A DNA stretch of 52,678 nucleotides, from contig CANBWP010000018.1 in assembly GCA_947373185.1 (NCBI GenBank), forward strand, positions 1-52,678, read 5' to 3'. The notes under the pieces are model-generated. The model had not been told where the DNA came from and did no database searches. It saw only the letters and a list, made by a program, of their open reading frames with translations. This document shows positions 8,959-18,154 of this stretch, piece after piece (the first letter of the stretch is position 1; each line of letters starts with the position of its first letter). Made by a program: the position numbers and the translations under genes. The stretch comes from Comamonadaceae bacterium (GTDB taxonomy: Bacteria > Pseudomonadota > Gammaproteobacteria > Burkholderiales > Burkholderiaceae_C).

Positions 8959-10173
8959 TTAGGGCGCACTGGGCAATCGGTCGTTAGGATGCTGCAAACG
9001 CCACGCTTTGTAAGCCGAGAGCGTGGCCAAAAACGCAGACCCCATCGACGCCCAGTAAACACTTTGCAATCCCAAACGGTCACTCATCCATCCGCCCAGC
9101 AGCCCACCCAAGACGCCAGGCAAGCCGTAGGCAATGACCGTGTACAAAGCCTGGCCGCGTCCGCGCAACTGTCCCGGGAAATGGTGTGACACCAAGGCCA
9201 CACAGACCGTGTGATTGGCCGCAAAGGTCAAGGCATGCAGGGCTTGTGCAATGACCAGCACCCAGATCACTTCGGCCCATTGCGCGGTCATGCCCATGCG
9301 CAGGGTCATGGCGGCCGAGCAAACCACCAACCAAGCCGTCAGAGGCAGTTTGTGCAACCACTTTGATTGCGTGAAAAACCATCCAATTTCCACAATCACG
9401 GACACCGCCCACAGCAAGCCAATCCATACTTTGCTGTAACCCAAGGCATCGAGGTACAAAGAGAAAAACACGTACACCCCGGTGTGCGCCAACACATGAA
9501 AAAACGCTGTCACGAAAAACCAAATGACGGGGGCTTGTTTCAAGACGGGCCAGACAGCCACTTTGTCTTCGTGCGCGGACACAGACTCTTTGAGGTCTGG
9601 CAACAACCACACACAAACCGTCACCAATACCAAACTGATCACCGTCCAAGCCGGAAAATGTTTCATGCCAAAGTACTCAAACCAAGCACCCGCCAAAAAC
9701 ACGGTGATCAAAAATCCCAAAGAACCAAACAATCGCACACGCCCATAACGTTTGGCATCAAAAGCGCCGCCTTGGCTGACCAAGTGGGCCATGGCCGCTT
9801 CACTCATGGGCATCATGGAACTGGTGTGTGTGAACATCACCAACAAGACCCAGCCCAAAGCCATGGGACTTAAATCAAACAGCAAGATACAGCCACACAC
9901 CAAAGCCACACTGGCGCCATACCGAAGCAACTTGACGCGCTCACCCGTGTGATCGCTCAACCAACCCCAAGCGTAGGGGGCAAACAAGCGCGTAGCAGCC
10001 TGAACAGACGTAAAGACACTGATGGCAAACAAGCCAAAGCCCAAGTCTTTCAACCACAAGGACAGATACGGGTTGAAAAATCCGATGTGCGCAAAATAGG
10101 TGGCAGACACCGCTGCAAACGGAATCAGCTGGCGGCGATTGACTGCAACTTTGGCTGCAGGTTCGGTGGGCAT
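8959..10173 (-). CDS. MFS transporter (HcaT/MFS_1-like)
   Basis: A 404-residue inner-membrane protein with about twelve hydrophobic segments. The N-terminal half begins with FAAVSATYFAHIGFFNPYLS, the pattern of the MFS_1-like group that includes phenylpropionate permease HcaT and sugar:proton symporters. The loop GWLSDHTGERVKLLR between segments 2 and 3 matches the MFS signature (G-x3-D-x-x-G/R-R), and a second GGWMSDRLG copy lies in the C-terminal half. The substrate is uncertain; aromatic acids or a metabolite linked to the neighbouring hydrolase are possible. It starts nine bases downstream of aroC and is followed by the hydrolase, so co-transcription with the shikimate gene is likely. Confidence 0.9.
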   Translation of the reverse strand: MPTEPAAKVAVNRRQLIPFAAVSATYFAHIGFFNPYLSLWLKDLGFGLFAISVFTSVQAATRLFAPYAWGWLSDHTGERVKLLRYGASVALVCGCILLFDLSPMALGWVLLVMFTHTSSMMPMSEAAMAHLVSQGGAFDAKRYGRVRLFGSLGFLITVFLAGAWFEYFGMKHFPAWTVISLVLVTVCVWLLPDLKESVSAHEDKVAVWPVLKQAPVIWFFVTAFFHVLAHTGVYVFFSLYLDALGYSKVWIGLLWAVSVIVEIGWFFTQSKWLHKLPLTAWLVVCSAAMTLRMGMTAQWAEVIWVLVIAQALHALTFAANHTVCVALVSHHFPGQLRGRGQALYTVIAYGLPGVLGGLLGGWMSDRLGLQSVYWASMGSAFLATLSAYKAWRLQHPNDRLPSAP

Positions 10174-10182
10174 CAGCGCCCC

Positions 10183-11271
10183 TTAAAACTGTTGTGTGTG
10201 ATCTGCTTGCACCACATCGCCACATTGCGCGCGATGCTGCAGCACATGTTCCATGACAACCAGTGCCAACATGGCTTCGGCAATGGGCGTGGCGCGAATG
10301 CCAACACAGGGGTCATGACGACCTTTGGTCAGCACTTCCACTTCTTGGCCCTGCGTGTCAATGGAGGGCCGTGGTATCAGGATGGAGCTGGTGGGTTTTA
10401 CCGCTATCGAGACTTCCAGGTCCTGACCCGTGCTGATGCCGCCCAACACCCCCCCCGCGTTGTTGCCCACAAAACCGTGGCGCGTGATGGGGTCGCCGTG
10501 CTCGCTGCCTTTTTGCGTGACACATGCAAAACCAGCGCCGATCTCCACACCTTTGACGGCATTGATGCCCATCATGGCGTAAGCGATGTCGGCGTCCAGT
10601 TTGTCAAACAAAGGTTGCCCCAAACCCACAGGCATGCCCTGTGCCACGACTCGCAGTCGGGCGCCACAAGAGTCACCCGATTTGCGCAAAGCGTTCATGT
10701 AGTCTTCCAGCGCCGTGACATCGGCCACGGGGGCAAAGAATGGATTGTGGTGAACATGGTCCCAGCTCTCAAAGCCAATCGGCACGTCACCAATTTGCGT
10801 CATGCAGCCTTTGAAGGTGGTGCCGTGTTGAGCGGCCAGCCATTTTTTGGCGACCGCGCCAGCCGCCACCATGGGGGCGGTCAAACGCGCAGAAGAACGG
10901 CCGCCACCGCGCGGGTCTCGCAGACCATATTTGCGCCAATAGGTAAAGTCGGCGTGACCAGGGCGAAAGGTCTGAACAATGTCGCCGTAATCTTTGCTGC
11001 GCTGATCGGTGTTTTGAATCAAGAGCGCAATGGGCGTGCCCGTGGTCAGGCCTTGGTAGACCCCTGACAAAATTTGCACGGTGTCAGGTTCATTGCGCTG
11101 AGTGACAAATTTGGAGGTGCCGGGGCGCCGGCGGTCCAGGTCGGGCTGAATGTCAGCCTCAGACAAGGGCATGCCGGGCGGGCAGCCGTCAATCACGCAG
11201 CCAATGGCTGGGCCGTGGGATTCACCAAAGTTGGTGACCGAAAATAGGGTGCCGAAGGTGTTGCCGCTCAT
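10183..11271 (-). CDS. aroC: Chorismate synthase
   Basis: A 362-residue chorismate synthase, which eliminates phosphate from EPSP to give chorismate using reduced FMN. Family signatures include [15 protein letters not shown] near residue 16, [30 protein letters not shown] with the [11 protein letters not shown] block that follows, and [15 protein letters not shown]; a late [13 protein letters not shown] helix closes the protein. The length is normal. It sits 14 bases downstream of the CBS gene and 9 bases upstream of the MFS gene on the same strand. An apparent long reading frame antisense to this gene (9949-11067) is explained by codon bias. Confidence 0.98.
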   Translation of the reverse strand: MSGNTFGTLFSVTNFGESHGPAIGCVIDGCPPGMPLSEADIQPDLDRRRPGTSKFVTQRNEPDTVQILSGVYQGLTTGTPIALLIQNTDQRSKDYGDIVQTFRPGHADFTYWRKYGLRDPRGGGRSSARLTAPMVAAGAVAKKWLAAQHGTTFKGCMTQIGDVPIGFESWDHVHHNPFFAPVADVTALEDYMNALRKSGDSCGARLRVVAQGMPVGLGQPLFDKLDADIAYAMMGINAVKGVEIGAGFACVTQKGSEHGDPITRHGFVGNNAGGVLGGISTGQDLEVSIAVKPTSSILIPRPSIDTQGQEVEVLTKGRHDPCVGIRATPIAEAMLALVVMEHVLQHRAQCGDVVQADHTQQF

Positions 11272-11285
11272 AGTCCCCCATTATC

Positions 11286-11756
11286 TCAGAGGGTGGGCGC
11301 TTCTTTCGCTTCTTTGTGGTCGGCTTCTGGCCAATCGCGAATATAGGCTTTGAGCATTTTGTTTTCAAAATTCTGGCTGTCGACCACCGCTTTGGCCACA
11401 TCATAGAAGCTGATCACGCCCATCAAGAGGCGGCTGTCCATGACCGGCATGTATCGAGCATGGTTGTTCAGCATCATGCGGCGCACCTCGTCCATGTCGG
11501 TTTCGCTGGTGCAGGTCATGGGCGCATCGTCCATGGCTTTGCGAACCGACACACCGCCAATGGCGCCGCCATTTTTGGCCAATGATTTCATGACTTCTCG
11601 GAAAGTGAGCATGCCCACCAAATCACCATGCTCCATGACCACCAAGGAGCCGATGTCTTTGTCAGACATGATGTCAACCGCAGTGGCGAGGGTTTCGTCA
11701 GGGGTGACGGTAATCAGGATATTGCCTTTGACGCGAAGGATGTCACTGACTTTCAT
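11286..11756 (-). CDS. Tandem CBS-domain protein
   Basis: A 156-residue protein made almost only of two CBS domains (about residues 8-60 and 75-130), a Bateman module that usually binds adenine nucleotides and senses energy status. Seen: VTPDETLATAVDIMSDKDIGSLVV, quoted here only as its family-typical pattern of a helix followed by GSLVVME-x-GDLVGMLTFREV, and a second copy with ARYMPVMDSRLLMGVISFYDV. There is no fused enzyme or membrane domain. ATG 11756 is supported by an AGGAGA ribosome-binding site; a longer frame upstream lacks one. It leads the run CBS-aroC-MFS-hydrolase and diverges from metY. Its target is unknown. Confidence 0.9.
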   Translation of the reverse strand: MKVSDILRVKGNILITVTPDETLATAVDIMSDKDIGSLVVMEHGDLVGMLTFREVMKSLAKNGGAIGGVSVRKAMDDAPMTCTSETDMDEVRRMMLNNHARYMPVMDSRLLMGVISFYDVAKAVVDSQNFENKMLKAYIRDWPEADHKEAKEAPTL

Positions 11757-11780
11757 GGTGGATTCTCCTAGTGAGCACCA

Positions 11781-11786
11781 AATATA
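11781..11786 (-). promoter_or_regulatory. Candidate -10 element for the CBS-aroC operon
   Basis: On the minus strand this reads TATATT, close to the sigma70 -10 consensus, about 25 bases before the CBS gene start codon. No well-spaced -35 box is convincing (a TTGCTA lies 21 bases upstream, which is long), so this is only a candidate. Confidence 0.25.
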
Positions 11787-11878
11787 GCCCACAATCTTGG
11801 CTAAGAATAGCAAAAGCTGCCCCCATCAGCGACGGCCTGTCTCTTTCTGACGCTTTCAGACTTTCGTAGGAGCTCACA

Positions 11879-13207
11879 ATGCCCGGTTACTCAGATCCTG
11901 GTTTTGACACACTTGCACTGCATGCAGGTGCCGCACCCGACCCCAGCACAGGTGCACGCGCCATCCCAATACACCTCACCACGTCCTTCGTATTTGAGTC
12001 GAGCGACCAGGCGGCTTCCTTGTTCAACTTAGAACGTGCAGGCCATGTCTACAGCCGCATCAGCAACCCAACCAACGCCGTGCTGGAGCAACGCATTGCA
12101 GCCCTCGAAGGCGGCATTGGCGCCATTGCCACCGCCAGTGGTCAGGCCGCCTTGCATTTGGCCATCACCACGCTCATGGGCGCTGGCTCGCACATCGTGG
12201 CCTCTTCGGCGCTGTATGGCGGCTCGCACAATCTTCTGCATTACACACTCAGTCGTTTTGGCATTGAAACCACCTTTGTCAAACCTGGCGACTTGGCAGC
12301 GTGGCGCGCAGCCGTCAGGCCCAACACCAAATTGTTCTTTGGTGAAACCGTGGGCAACCCGGGCATGGATGTCCTGGATTTACCGGCGGTCAGTCACATC
12401 GCGCATGCCGCGGGGGTGCCTTTGTTGGTGGACGCTACCCTCACCTCACCCTGGCTCATGAAACCGCTAGAACACGGTGCCGATTTGGTGGTGCATTCCG
12501 CCACCAAATTTTTATCCGGCCACGGCACCGTCATTGGCGGTCTGGTGGTGGATGGCGGCAGCTTCGATTGGTCTGGCCCCAACACCGATGGCAAGTTTGC
12601 CGAACTCACACAGGCCTATGAGGGCTTTCACAACATGGTGTTCAGCGAAGAAAGCACGGTGGGTGCCTTCTTGCTGCGGGCTCGGCGTGAGGGCCTGCGC
12701 GACTTTGGCGCCTGCATGAGCCCGCACACCGCCTGGCTGATTTTGCAGGGCATTGAAACCTTGCCGCTGCGCATGGCGCGCCATGTCAGCAACACAGAAA
12801 AAGTGGTGAACTTTTTGGCGTCACATTCGATGGTGAGTCGCGTGGGACATCCCATGTTAGACAGCCACCCCAGCCATGCCTTGGCGCAAAAACTGTTGCC
12901 ACGCGGTGCGGGCTCAGTGTTCAGCTTTGACCTCCAAGGCTCACGCCACCAAGGCAAGGCTTTCATTGAAGCGCTGCAAGTGTTCAGCCATTTGGCCAAT
13001 GTGGGCGACTGTCGCTCTTTGGTCATTCACCCGGCCAGCACCACCCACTTCAGGGTCGACGATGAAACCCTCAAAGCCTCTGGCATTGGCCCGGGTACCG
13101 TGCGTTTGTCAATTGGTTTGGAAGACCCCGACGACTTGATTGACGATTTAAAACGCGCCTTGAAAGCCGCTGAAAAAGCCGCCGTCCCCAAAGGGGGTGC
13201 CGCATGA
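11879..13207 (+). CDS. metY: O-acetylhomoserine aminocarboxypropyltransferase (sulfhydrylase)
   Basis: A 442-residue Cys/Met-metabolism PLP enzyme. It replaces the activated hydroxyl of O-acetylhomoserine with sulfide to form homocysteine. The N-terminal GFDTLALHAGAAPDPSTGAR and the length near 440 match MetY rather than MetB or MetZ, which are about 390-405 aa. The PLP lysine is Lys210 in VVHSATKFLSGHG, and the YSRISNPT motif (near residue 58) supplies the tyrosine and arginine of the family. A TAGGAG ribosome-binding site precedes the ATG. The stop codon overlaps the start of the downstream alpha/beta hydrolase by four bases, so the two are coupled. A second sulfhydrylase, metZ, lies at 35411-36622. 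Confidence 0.92.
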   Translation: MPGYSDPGFDTLALHAGAAPDPSTGARAIPIHLTTSFVFESSDQAASLFNLERAGHVYSRISNPTNAVLEQRIAALEGGIGAIATASGQAALHLAITTLMGAGSHIVASSALYGGSHNLLHYTLSRFGIETTFVKPGDLAAWRAAVRPNTKLFFGETVGNPGMDVLDLPAVSHIAHAAGVPLLVDATLTSPWLMKPLEHGADLVVHSATKFLSGHGTVIGGLVVDGGSFDWSGPNTDGKFAELTQAYEGFHNMVFSEESTVGAFLLRARREGLRDFGACMSPHTAWLILQGIETLPLRMARHVSNTEKVVNFLASHSMVSRVGHPMLDSHPSHALAQKLLPRGAGSVFSFDLQGSRHQGKAFIEALQVFSHLANVGDCRSLVIHPASTTHFRVDDETLKASGIGPGTVRLSIGLEDPDDLIDDLKRALKAAEKAAVPKGGAA

Positions 13208-14010
13208 TTTACCACGTCAATGGCGTACCCCTTTACGCCTACACAGGTGGCAAGAACTTTGACCCCGCCAAGCCAACAGTCGTCTTCATTCATGGCGTGC
13301 TCAATGACCACAGTGTTTGGATTTTGCAAAGCCGTTACTTTGCCAACCATGGCTGGAACGTGTTGGCGATCGACCTGCCAGGGCATGGCAGAAGTGGTGG
13401 CAAAGCGCCCCACACTGTGCAGGAAGCGGCGCTCAGCATCATCGCATTGCTGGATGCGGCAGGGGTCTCCAAAGCCGTCTTGATGGGCCACAGTTTTGGC
13501 TCCCTCATTGCTTTGCATGCCTGTGCAGAAAACCCCACGCGGGTTTCTCAATTGGTCATGTTGGGCTCAGCCTACCCGATGCGCGTGACGCCAGCATTGC
13601 TCGAAAGTTCATTGAATGAACCTGAAAAAGCCATCCATTGGGTCACGGTGTTTTCGCATGCCACTTTGGCGCCTCCGCCAAGTGCACTTGGCCCAGGCAC
13701 ATGGTTGTTCGGCGGCAGCAAGGCCTTGATGCGACGCGTGTTGGCCAGCAACCCCCATGAGAACATTTTCCACATTGGCTTCAAAGCCTGTGACAACTAC
13801 GATCAAGGTGAAATTTCAATGGCCAAAGTTGTTTGCCCCACCCTCTTCGTGCTTGGCAAAAAAGATCAAATGACACACCCCAAGGCGGCACAAAGTCTGA
13901 TCAATTTGGCACAGCACGGTCAGTTGGCCATGGTCAACGCCGGCCATCAACTCATGGTGGAAGCCCCCGAAGAAACATTGAACGCCTTGGTGGCATTTTG
14001 CAAACCCTGA
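13204..14010 (+). CDS. Alpha/beta hydrolase coupled to metY
   Basis: A 268-residue alpha/beta hydrolase. The strand FIHGVLNDHSVW near residue 28 forms the oxyanion region, MGHSFGS holds the nucleophile Ser97, LGKKDQMTHP supplies the acid, and NAGHQLMVEAP supplies the histidine, so the triad is intact. The ATG overlaps the metY stop (ATGA), which fixes the start and suggests that stoichiometry with MetY matters. A link to sulfur or acyl-homoserine metabolism is suggested only by this position; thioester or ester hydrolysis is equally possible. A weak intrinsic terminator candidate follows at 14116-14138. Confidence 0.88.
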   Translation: MIYHVNGVPLYAYTGGKNFDPAKPTVVFIHGVLNDHSVWILQSRYFANHGWNVLAIDLPGHGRSGGKAPHTVQEAALSIIALLDAAGVSKAVLMGHSFGSLIALHACAENPTRVSQLVMLGSAYPMRVTPALLESSLNEPEKAIHWVTVFSHATLAPPPSALGPGTWLFGGSKALMRRVLASNPHENIFHIGFKACDNYDQGEISMAKVVCPTLFVLGKKDQMTHPKAAQSLINLAQHGQLAMVNAGHQLMVEAPEETLNALVAFCKP

Positions 14011-14028
14011 ATGCCATGCATGTGTCAT

Positions 14029-14061
14029 TGAACCCAACCTGAACCCAACCTGAACCCAACC
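14029..14061. repeat. Three tandem copies of an 11-bp repeat
   Basis: The unit TGAACCCAACC is repeated exactly three times just after the alpha/beta hydrolase gene. The unit contains TGA stops in the plus direction. It lies in a 147-base intergenic stretch and matches no known element that I recognise. Confidence 0.85.
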
Positions 14062-14115
14062 GAAAGTGAACATGAACACCCCTGATCCAACACAGGCTGC
14101 GTCAGATGCCAGCGC

Positions 14116-14138
14116 CTTCGAGAGCTTCGAAGCTTTTT
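14116..14138 (+). terminator. Candidate intrinsic terminator after the metY-hydrolase pair
   Basis: A six-base stem CTTCGA / TCGAAG with a five-base loop is followed by C and five T residues. The stem is short and AT-containing, so it may be weak. It lies between the end of the hydrolase gene and the end of the convergent YihY gene. Confidence 0.4.
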
Positions 14139-14157
14139 AGCCGTTGGACAGGCAAGC

Positions 14158-15381
14158 TCAAGTTCTGATCACGTCGGCCACATTCAAAGTGGCCCATTGC
14201 GATTGTTGCCACAGCAATTCTGTGCCCGCCGAATGACGCAGACACATTTTTTCCAGCAAAGGGGCCAACGGCGTGTCTTGCAAATCCACCAGCAAGACCC
14301 AAGCGCTTTCAGATTTGCTGGAGGGCTGCTCTAAGCGCCCCACCCAATTCAATTCATGCAGCGCATCAAGCACAAATTGCGCGTGGCGGTGTTCAATGTG
14401 CAAGGCATCGGCCATCTCGGCTTTGCGCAAGCCCTGCGGAGAAGTTTGACGGGCCAGGGCCATGACAGCCAGTATTTCCAAAGCCAGACGGAAAGACCAG
14501 CCCGGGCCATCGGCCACGCGTTTCGCCTGGCGACCAATTTCAGGCAAGCTGGCGGTCACCACGGCCCCCAACAACACCACCACCCAAGCCACATAAATCC
14601 AAACCAATAAAATGGGCACGGCCGAAAAAGCGCCATAAATGGCGGAATAACTGGGCATCTGCGCCAGGTAAATGGCCAAAATTCGTTTGGCCAATTCCAA
14701 ACCCAAAGCCACGGCAACACCCCCCGTTAAAGCATGTCGCCAATCCACCCGTGTGTTCGGCAGGTAGTAGTACAAACCTGTGACGCAAGCGGCCAACAAG
14801 CCGAACTCCACCAAGTCCAACAGGGTGCGCACCGACACTGGCAGCCAATCACCCAAGCCAGACAAATAGCCCGTGAACAGAAAGGAAGAGATGGCCAAAC
14901 TACCCCCAAGGAGCAAGGGCCCCAAGGTCAGTCCCGCCCAGTACAGCAACACTCTTTGTGCCCAAGGCCTTTGGCGACTGACACGCCAAATTTGCCCCAA
15001 GGTGCGGTCAATGGTGACCAGCAAAGCCAATGAGGTCACCACCACCGCGACCAAACCAAACAATCCCAAGCGGCTGGCTTTGATGGAAAACTGCGTCAGG
15101 GAGCCCAACACCTGCCTTGAAATGCTCTCGGGCACCAGGCTGTCAATCAACCAGCGTTGAAGTTGCTCTTGCACCTGAGAGAAGAGCGGAAAGGCCGTGA
15201 AAATGGCCAGCACCAAGGTAAACAGAGGCACCAAGGCCAGTACGGTGGTGAAAGTCAGTGAGCTGGCGGTCATGCCCAGCCGGACCTCACGAAAACGGCT
15301 CCACAGCGTGCGCAACATTTGGCGCCACGGGAACTGCACAAAATCATTCAATGTGGAACGGAGGGATTCAATCGGCTTCAT
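14158..15381 (-). CDS. YihY/UPF0761-family inner-membrane protein
   Basis: A 407-residue membrane protein of the YihY/BrkB family (PF03631). The family pattern is visible: an N-terminal helix, then SSLTFTTVLALVPLFTLVLA as the first membrane segment, several more segments, and the PNTRVDWRHALTGGVAVALG block followed by YGAFSAVPILLVWIYVAW. About six transmembrane helices are expected. The C-terminal 110 residues are soluble and winged-helix-like (MADALHIEHRHAQFVLDALH), as in the longer UPF0761 members. The function is unsettled; an old RNase BN assignment for this family is no longer accepted. ATG 15381 lies only 21 bases from the divergent DUF2069 start. Confidence 0.9.
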   Translation of the reverse strand: MKPIESLRSTLNDFVQFPWRQMLRTLWSRFREVRLGMTASSLTFTTVLALVPLFTLVLAIFTAFPLFSQVQEQLQRWLIDSLVPESISRQVLGSLTQFSIKASRLGLFGLVAVVVTSLALLVTIDRTLGQIWRVSRQRPWAQRVLLYWAGLTLGPLLLGGSLAISSFLFTGYLSGLGDWLPVSVRTLLDLVEFGLLAACVTGLYYYLPNTRVDWRHALTGGVAVALGLELAKRILAIYLAQMPSYSAIYGAFSAVPILLVWIYVAWVVVLLGAVVTASLPEIGRQAKRVADGPGWSFRLALEILAVMALARQTSPQGLRKAEMADALHIEHRHAQFVLDALHELNWVGRLEQPSSKSESAWVLLVDLQDTPLAPLLEKMCLRHSAGTELLWQQSQWATLNVADVIRT

Positions 15382-15402
15382 GACCGGTATGATGCCATCG
15401 CC

Positions 15403-15840
15403 ATGAACAACTCTACTCAAAACCCTTCTTTGATCAGCCCCATCAGCATCGAAATCACCCGTTGGGTGGCTGTGATCAGCCTTTTAGCCCTGATTTTGGT
15501 GGGTTTGTTGTGGGAACTGTGGCTTGCCCCCTTGCGCGAAGGCGGCTCCTGGTGGGCCCTCAAAGTGTTGCCATTGTGTTGGCCTCTGGCCGGTTTATTG
15601 AAAAACCGCATGTACACCTACCGCTGGGTCAGCCTCATGATCTGGCTGTATTTCATTGAAGGCGTGGTTCGTGCCTGGGGCGACAAGGGCTGGTCTGCGG
15701 GTCTGGCCATGGCCGAAACGATCTTGTGCGTGCTCCTGTTTGCCGCCTGTGCTTTTCATGTGCGTTGGCGCTTCCAATTGGCCAGAGAAACCGCCGCATT
15801 GGCCGACGACGCCCCTACCTTGCCCCCTTCAGAAATTTAA
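15403..15840 (+). CDS. DUF2069 inner-membrane protein
   Basis: A 145-residue protein with four predicted membrane helices: WVAVISLLALILVGLLWELW near residue 20, a second near WALKVLPLCWPLAGLL, a third VSLMIWLYFIEGVVRAW, and a fourth around ETILCVLLFAACAFHV. The RMYTYRWVSLM and YFIEGVVRAW segments are typical of DUF2069 (PF09842). No function is established. It starts 21 bases from the divergent YihY gene and ends two bases before the FAD-linked dehydrogenase, so those two plus-strand genes are probably co-transcribed. Confidence 0.88.
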   Translation: MNNSTQNPSLISPISIEITRWVAVISLLALILVGLLWELWLAPLREGGSWWALKVLPLCWPLAGLLKNRMYTYRWVSLMIWLYFIEGVVRAWGDKGWSAGLAMAETILCVLLFAACAFHVRWRFQLARETAALADDAPTLPPSEI

Positions 15841-15842
15841 AA

Positions 15843-17273
15843 ATGAGCGCGCTCCTTGAAAATTTGCGCCGCATCTGCGGTGACGCCCATGTTCTCACTC
15901 ACGACGACCCGACAACGGACCTGAGCGCCTGGGAGCGCGACTGGCGCAAACGCGCACAAGGCCGTGCGCTGGCAGTGGTGCGCCCTGCCAATGTGCAAGA
16001 AGTGGCCGCCGTGGTCAAAGCTTGCGCCAACACCTTCACCAGCATCGTGCCGCAAGGCGGTAACACCGGTTTGGTGGTGGGTTCTGTGCCAGACAGCTCA
16101 GGCCAGCAAGTGGTGCTCAGTTTGCAGCGCATGAATCAAATTCGATCGCTAGACCCTGCCAACCTCACGGTGGTGGCCGAGGCCGGTTGCATTTTGCAAA
16201 ACGTTCAAGACCATGTCGAAAAAGCTGGTTTTTTGTTTCCCTTGAGCTTGGCTGCTGAGGGCAGTTGCACCCTGGGCGGCAACCTTGGCACCAATGCGGG
16301 CGGCACCCAAGTGGTCCGATTTGGCAATACGCGTGAGCTGTGTTTGGGTTTGGAAGTGGTCACCGCCAAGGGCGAGATTTGGCATGGCCTGTCGGGCCTG
16401 CGCAAATACAACACGGGCTACGATTTGCGCAACCTTTTGATTGGCAGCGAAGGTACTTTGGGCATCATCACCGCGGCCTGCATGAAGCTGTACCCACAAC
16501 CCGCCGCCCAACTGACAGCCTGGGCCGCAGTGCCCAGCCTGGACGCCGCTGTGTCATTGTTAGGTTTGGCCCATGAACGCCTTGGTGCGGGCCTCACAGG
16601 CTTTGAAGTGATGGGCCAATTTGCCTTGGGCTTGGTCGACAAACACCACCCCCAACTTCGGGTGCCATTGTTCAAAGAAACACCTTGGTGCGTCTTGCTT
16701 GAAAACTCTGACCACGAGTCAGAAGCTCACGCCCGCGTGGCTTTTGAAGGTCTGATGGAGACGGCTTTAGACAAAGCTTGGGTGACAGATGCGGTGGTGG
16801 CCGAGAGCTTGGCGCAGGCCAAAGTCTTGTGGCAAATCCGTGAAACCATTCCGTTGGCCCAAGCCGATGAAGGCCTGAACATCAAGCACGACATCAGCGT
16901 GCCTGTGTCACGCATTTCGCAGTTTGTGGCTGAAACAGACGCCTTGTTGCAAAGCAAAATTCCGGGCATCCGATTGGTCAACTTTGGCCACTTGGGCGAT
17001 GGCAATTTGCACTACAACGTGCAAGCCCCCGCTGGCACCGATGGTCCGGCATTTTTGAGAGACCACGAAGAAGAAGTCAATACCTGGGTGTTTGACCAGG
17101 TCAAAGTCTTTGATGGCTCGATCAGCGCAGAGCATGGCGTGGGCAGCCTCAAGGTCGACAAACTCCAGCAGTACAAAGATCCCACCGCTTTGGCCATGAT
17201 GCGGGCCATCAAACAAGCCCTGGATCCACAAAACATCATGAACCCTGGCAGAGTGATTAAAATTGAGGCCTGA
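15843..17273 (+). CDS. FAD-linked 2-hydroxyacid dehydrogenase (GlcD/D2HGDH-like)
   Basis: A 476-residue flavoprotein of the vanillyl-alcohol oxidase superfamily. The PCMH-type FAD domain spans about residues 35-215 with [13 protein letters not shown] binding the FAD pyrophosphate and [11 protein letters not shown] near its end. The C-terminal FAD-oxidase domain shows the metal and substrate histidines in [14 protein letters not shown] and AEHGVGSLK. This pattern suits D-2-hydroxyglutarate or D-lactate dehydrogenases, which oxidise D-2-hydroxyacids and pass electrons to a flavoprotein or quinone. The substrate cannot be fixed from sequence alone. ATG 15843 is chosen; a longer frame upstream only reads through DUF2069 out of frame. 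Confidence 0.9.
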   Translation: MSALLENLRRICGDAHVLTHDDPTTDLSAWERDWRKRAQGRALAVVRPANVQEVAAVVKACANTFTSIVPQGGNTGLVVGSVPDSSGQQVVLSLQRMNQIRSLDPANLTVVAEAGCILQNVQDHVEKAGFLFPLSLAAEGSCTLGGNLGTNAGGTQVVRFGNTRELCLGLEVVTAKGEIWHGLSGLRKYNTGYDLRNLLIGSEGTLGIITAACMKLYPQPAAQLTAWAAVPSLDAAVSLLGLAHERLGAGLTGFEVMGQFALGLVDKHHPQLRVPLFKETPWCVLLENSDHESEAHARVAFEGLMETALDKAWVTDAVVAESLAQAKVLWQIRETIPLAQADEGLNIKHDISVPVSRISQFVAETDALLQSKIPGIRLVNFGHLGDGNLHYNVQAPAGTDGPAFLRDHEEEVNTWVFDQVKVFDGSISAEHGVGSLKVDKLQQYKDPTALAMMRAIKQALDPQNIMNPGRVIKIEA

Positions 17274-17320
17274 ACCCAGCGTTCCTTCGACATTCCAAGT
17301 TCAACTCTTTCAATCAGCCC

Positions 17321-18154
17321 ATGACCACACGCCCTATTCGCTCACAGTACGAAGATTTCATGCGCCATGTGAACGAGCACGGTGTCTTCAAAGCCGATCG
17401 CACTGGCACCGGGACCACCAGTGTGTTTGGCCACCAAATGCGCTTCGATTTGAATGAAGGTTTTCCGCTGGTCACCACCAAAAAAGTTCACCTGCGCTCC
17501 ATCATTCAAGAACTCTTATGGTTCCTCACGGGTTCTAGCAACAACAATTGGTTGCGTGAACGAGGCGTCACCATTTGGGACGAATGGGCGCGCGAAGATG
17601 GCGACTTAGGCCCCGTGTATGGCGTGCAATGGCGCAGCTGGCCCACACCCGATGGCGGTCACATTGACCAAATTGAAGACGTCATCCGCACCCTCAAAAC
17701 CAACCCCGATTCACGTCGCATCATTGTGAGTGCGTGGAATGTGGCCGAGCTGTCCAAGATGGCCCTCATGCCTTGCCATGCCTTCTTTCAGTTTTACGTG
17801 TCACCGCCCCAAGCCCCTGGCGACAAAGGCAAGCTCAGCTGCCAGTTGTACCAACGCAGTGCCGATATTTTCTTGGGTGTCCCGTTCAACATCGCCAGCT
17901 ACGCATTGCTCACGCACATGGTGGCACAGCAATGTGACCTCGACGTGGGCGATTTCATCTGGACCGGTGGTGACTGCCACATTTACAGCAATCACAAAGA
18001 CCAAGTGGCCTTGCAGCTTGGCCGCACGCCCTTCGCCTACCCTACCTTGAACATCAAGCGCAAACCTGCTTCCATTTTTGAATACGAATTCGAAGACTTT
18101 GAAGTGCTGGACTATCAGTGCCACGCGGCCATCAAAGCGCCGGTGGCTGTTTGA
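17321..18154 (+). CDS. thyA: Thymidylate synthase
   Basis: A 277-residue ThyA that methylates dUMP to dTMP with methylene-tetrahydrofolate, producing dihydrofolate. The catalytic cysteine is Cys152 in [13 protein letters not shown]. Other signatures are [39 protein letters not shown], the [20 protein letters not shown] block (shown at 20 residues) and the C-terminal IKAPVAV that closes the active site. Its stop shares one base with the folA start (TGATG), giving the usual thyA-folA pairing in which DHFR recycles the dihydrofolate made by ThyA. Confidence 0.98.
   Translation: MTTRPIRSQYEDFMRHVNEHGVFKADRTGTGTTSVFGHQMRFDLNEGFPLVTTKKVHLRSIIQELLWFLTGSSNNNWLRERGVTIWDEWAREDGDLGPVYGVQWRSWPTPDGGHIDQIEDVIRTLKTNPDSRRIIVSAWNVAELSKMALMPCHAFFQFYVSPPQAPGDKGKLSCQLYQRSADIFLGVPFNIASYALLTHMVAQQCDLDVGDFIWTGGDCHIYSNHKDQVALQLGRTPFAYPTLNIKRKPASIFEYEFEDFEVLDYQCHAAIKAPVAV

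Noticed and set aside
9949..11067. 372-codon plus-strand frame antisense to aroC
   Set aside because: The translation has no recognisable domain, is rich in H, Q, R and G as mirror-image frames are, and aroC on the other strand is a complete conserved gene.
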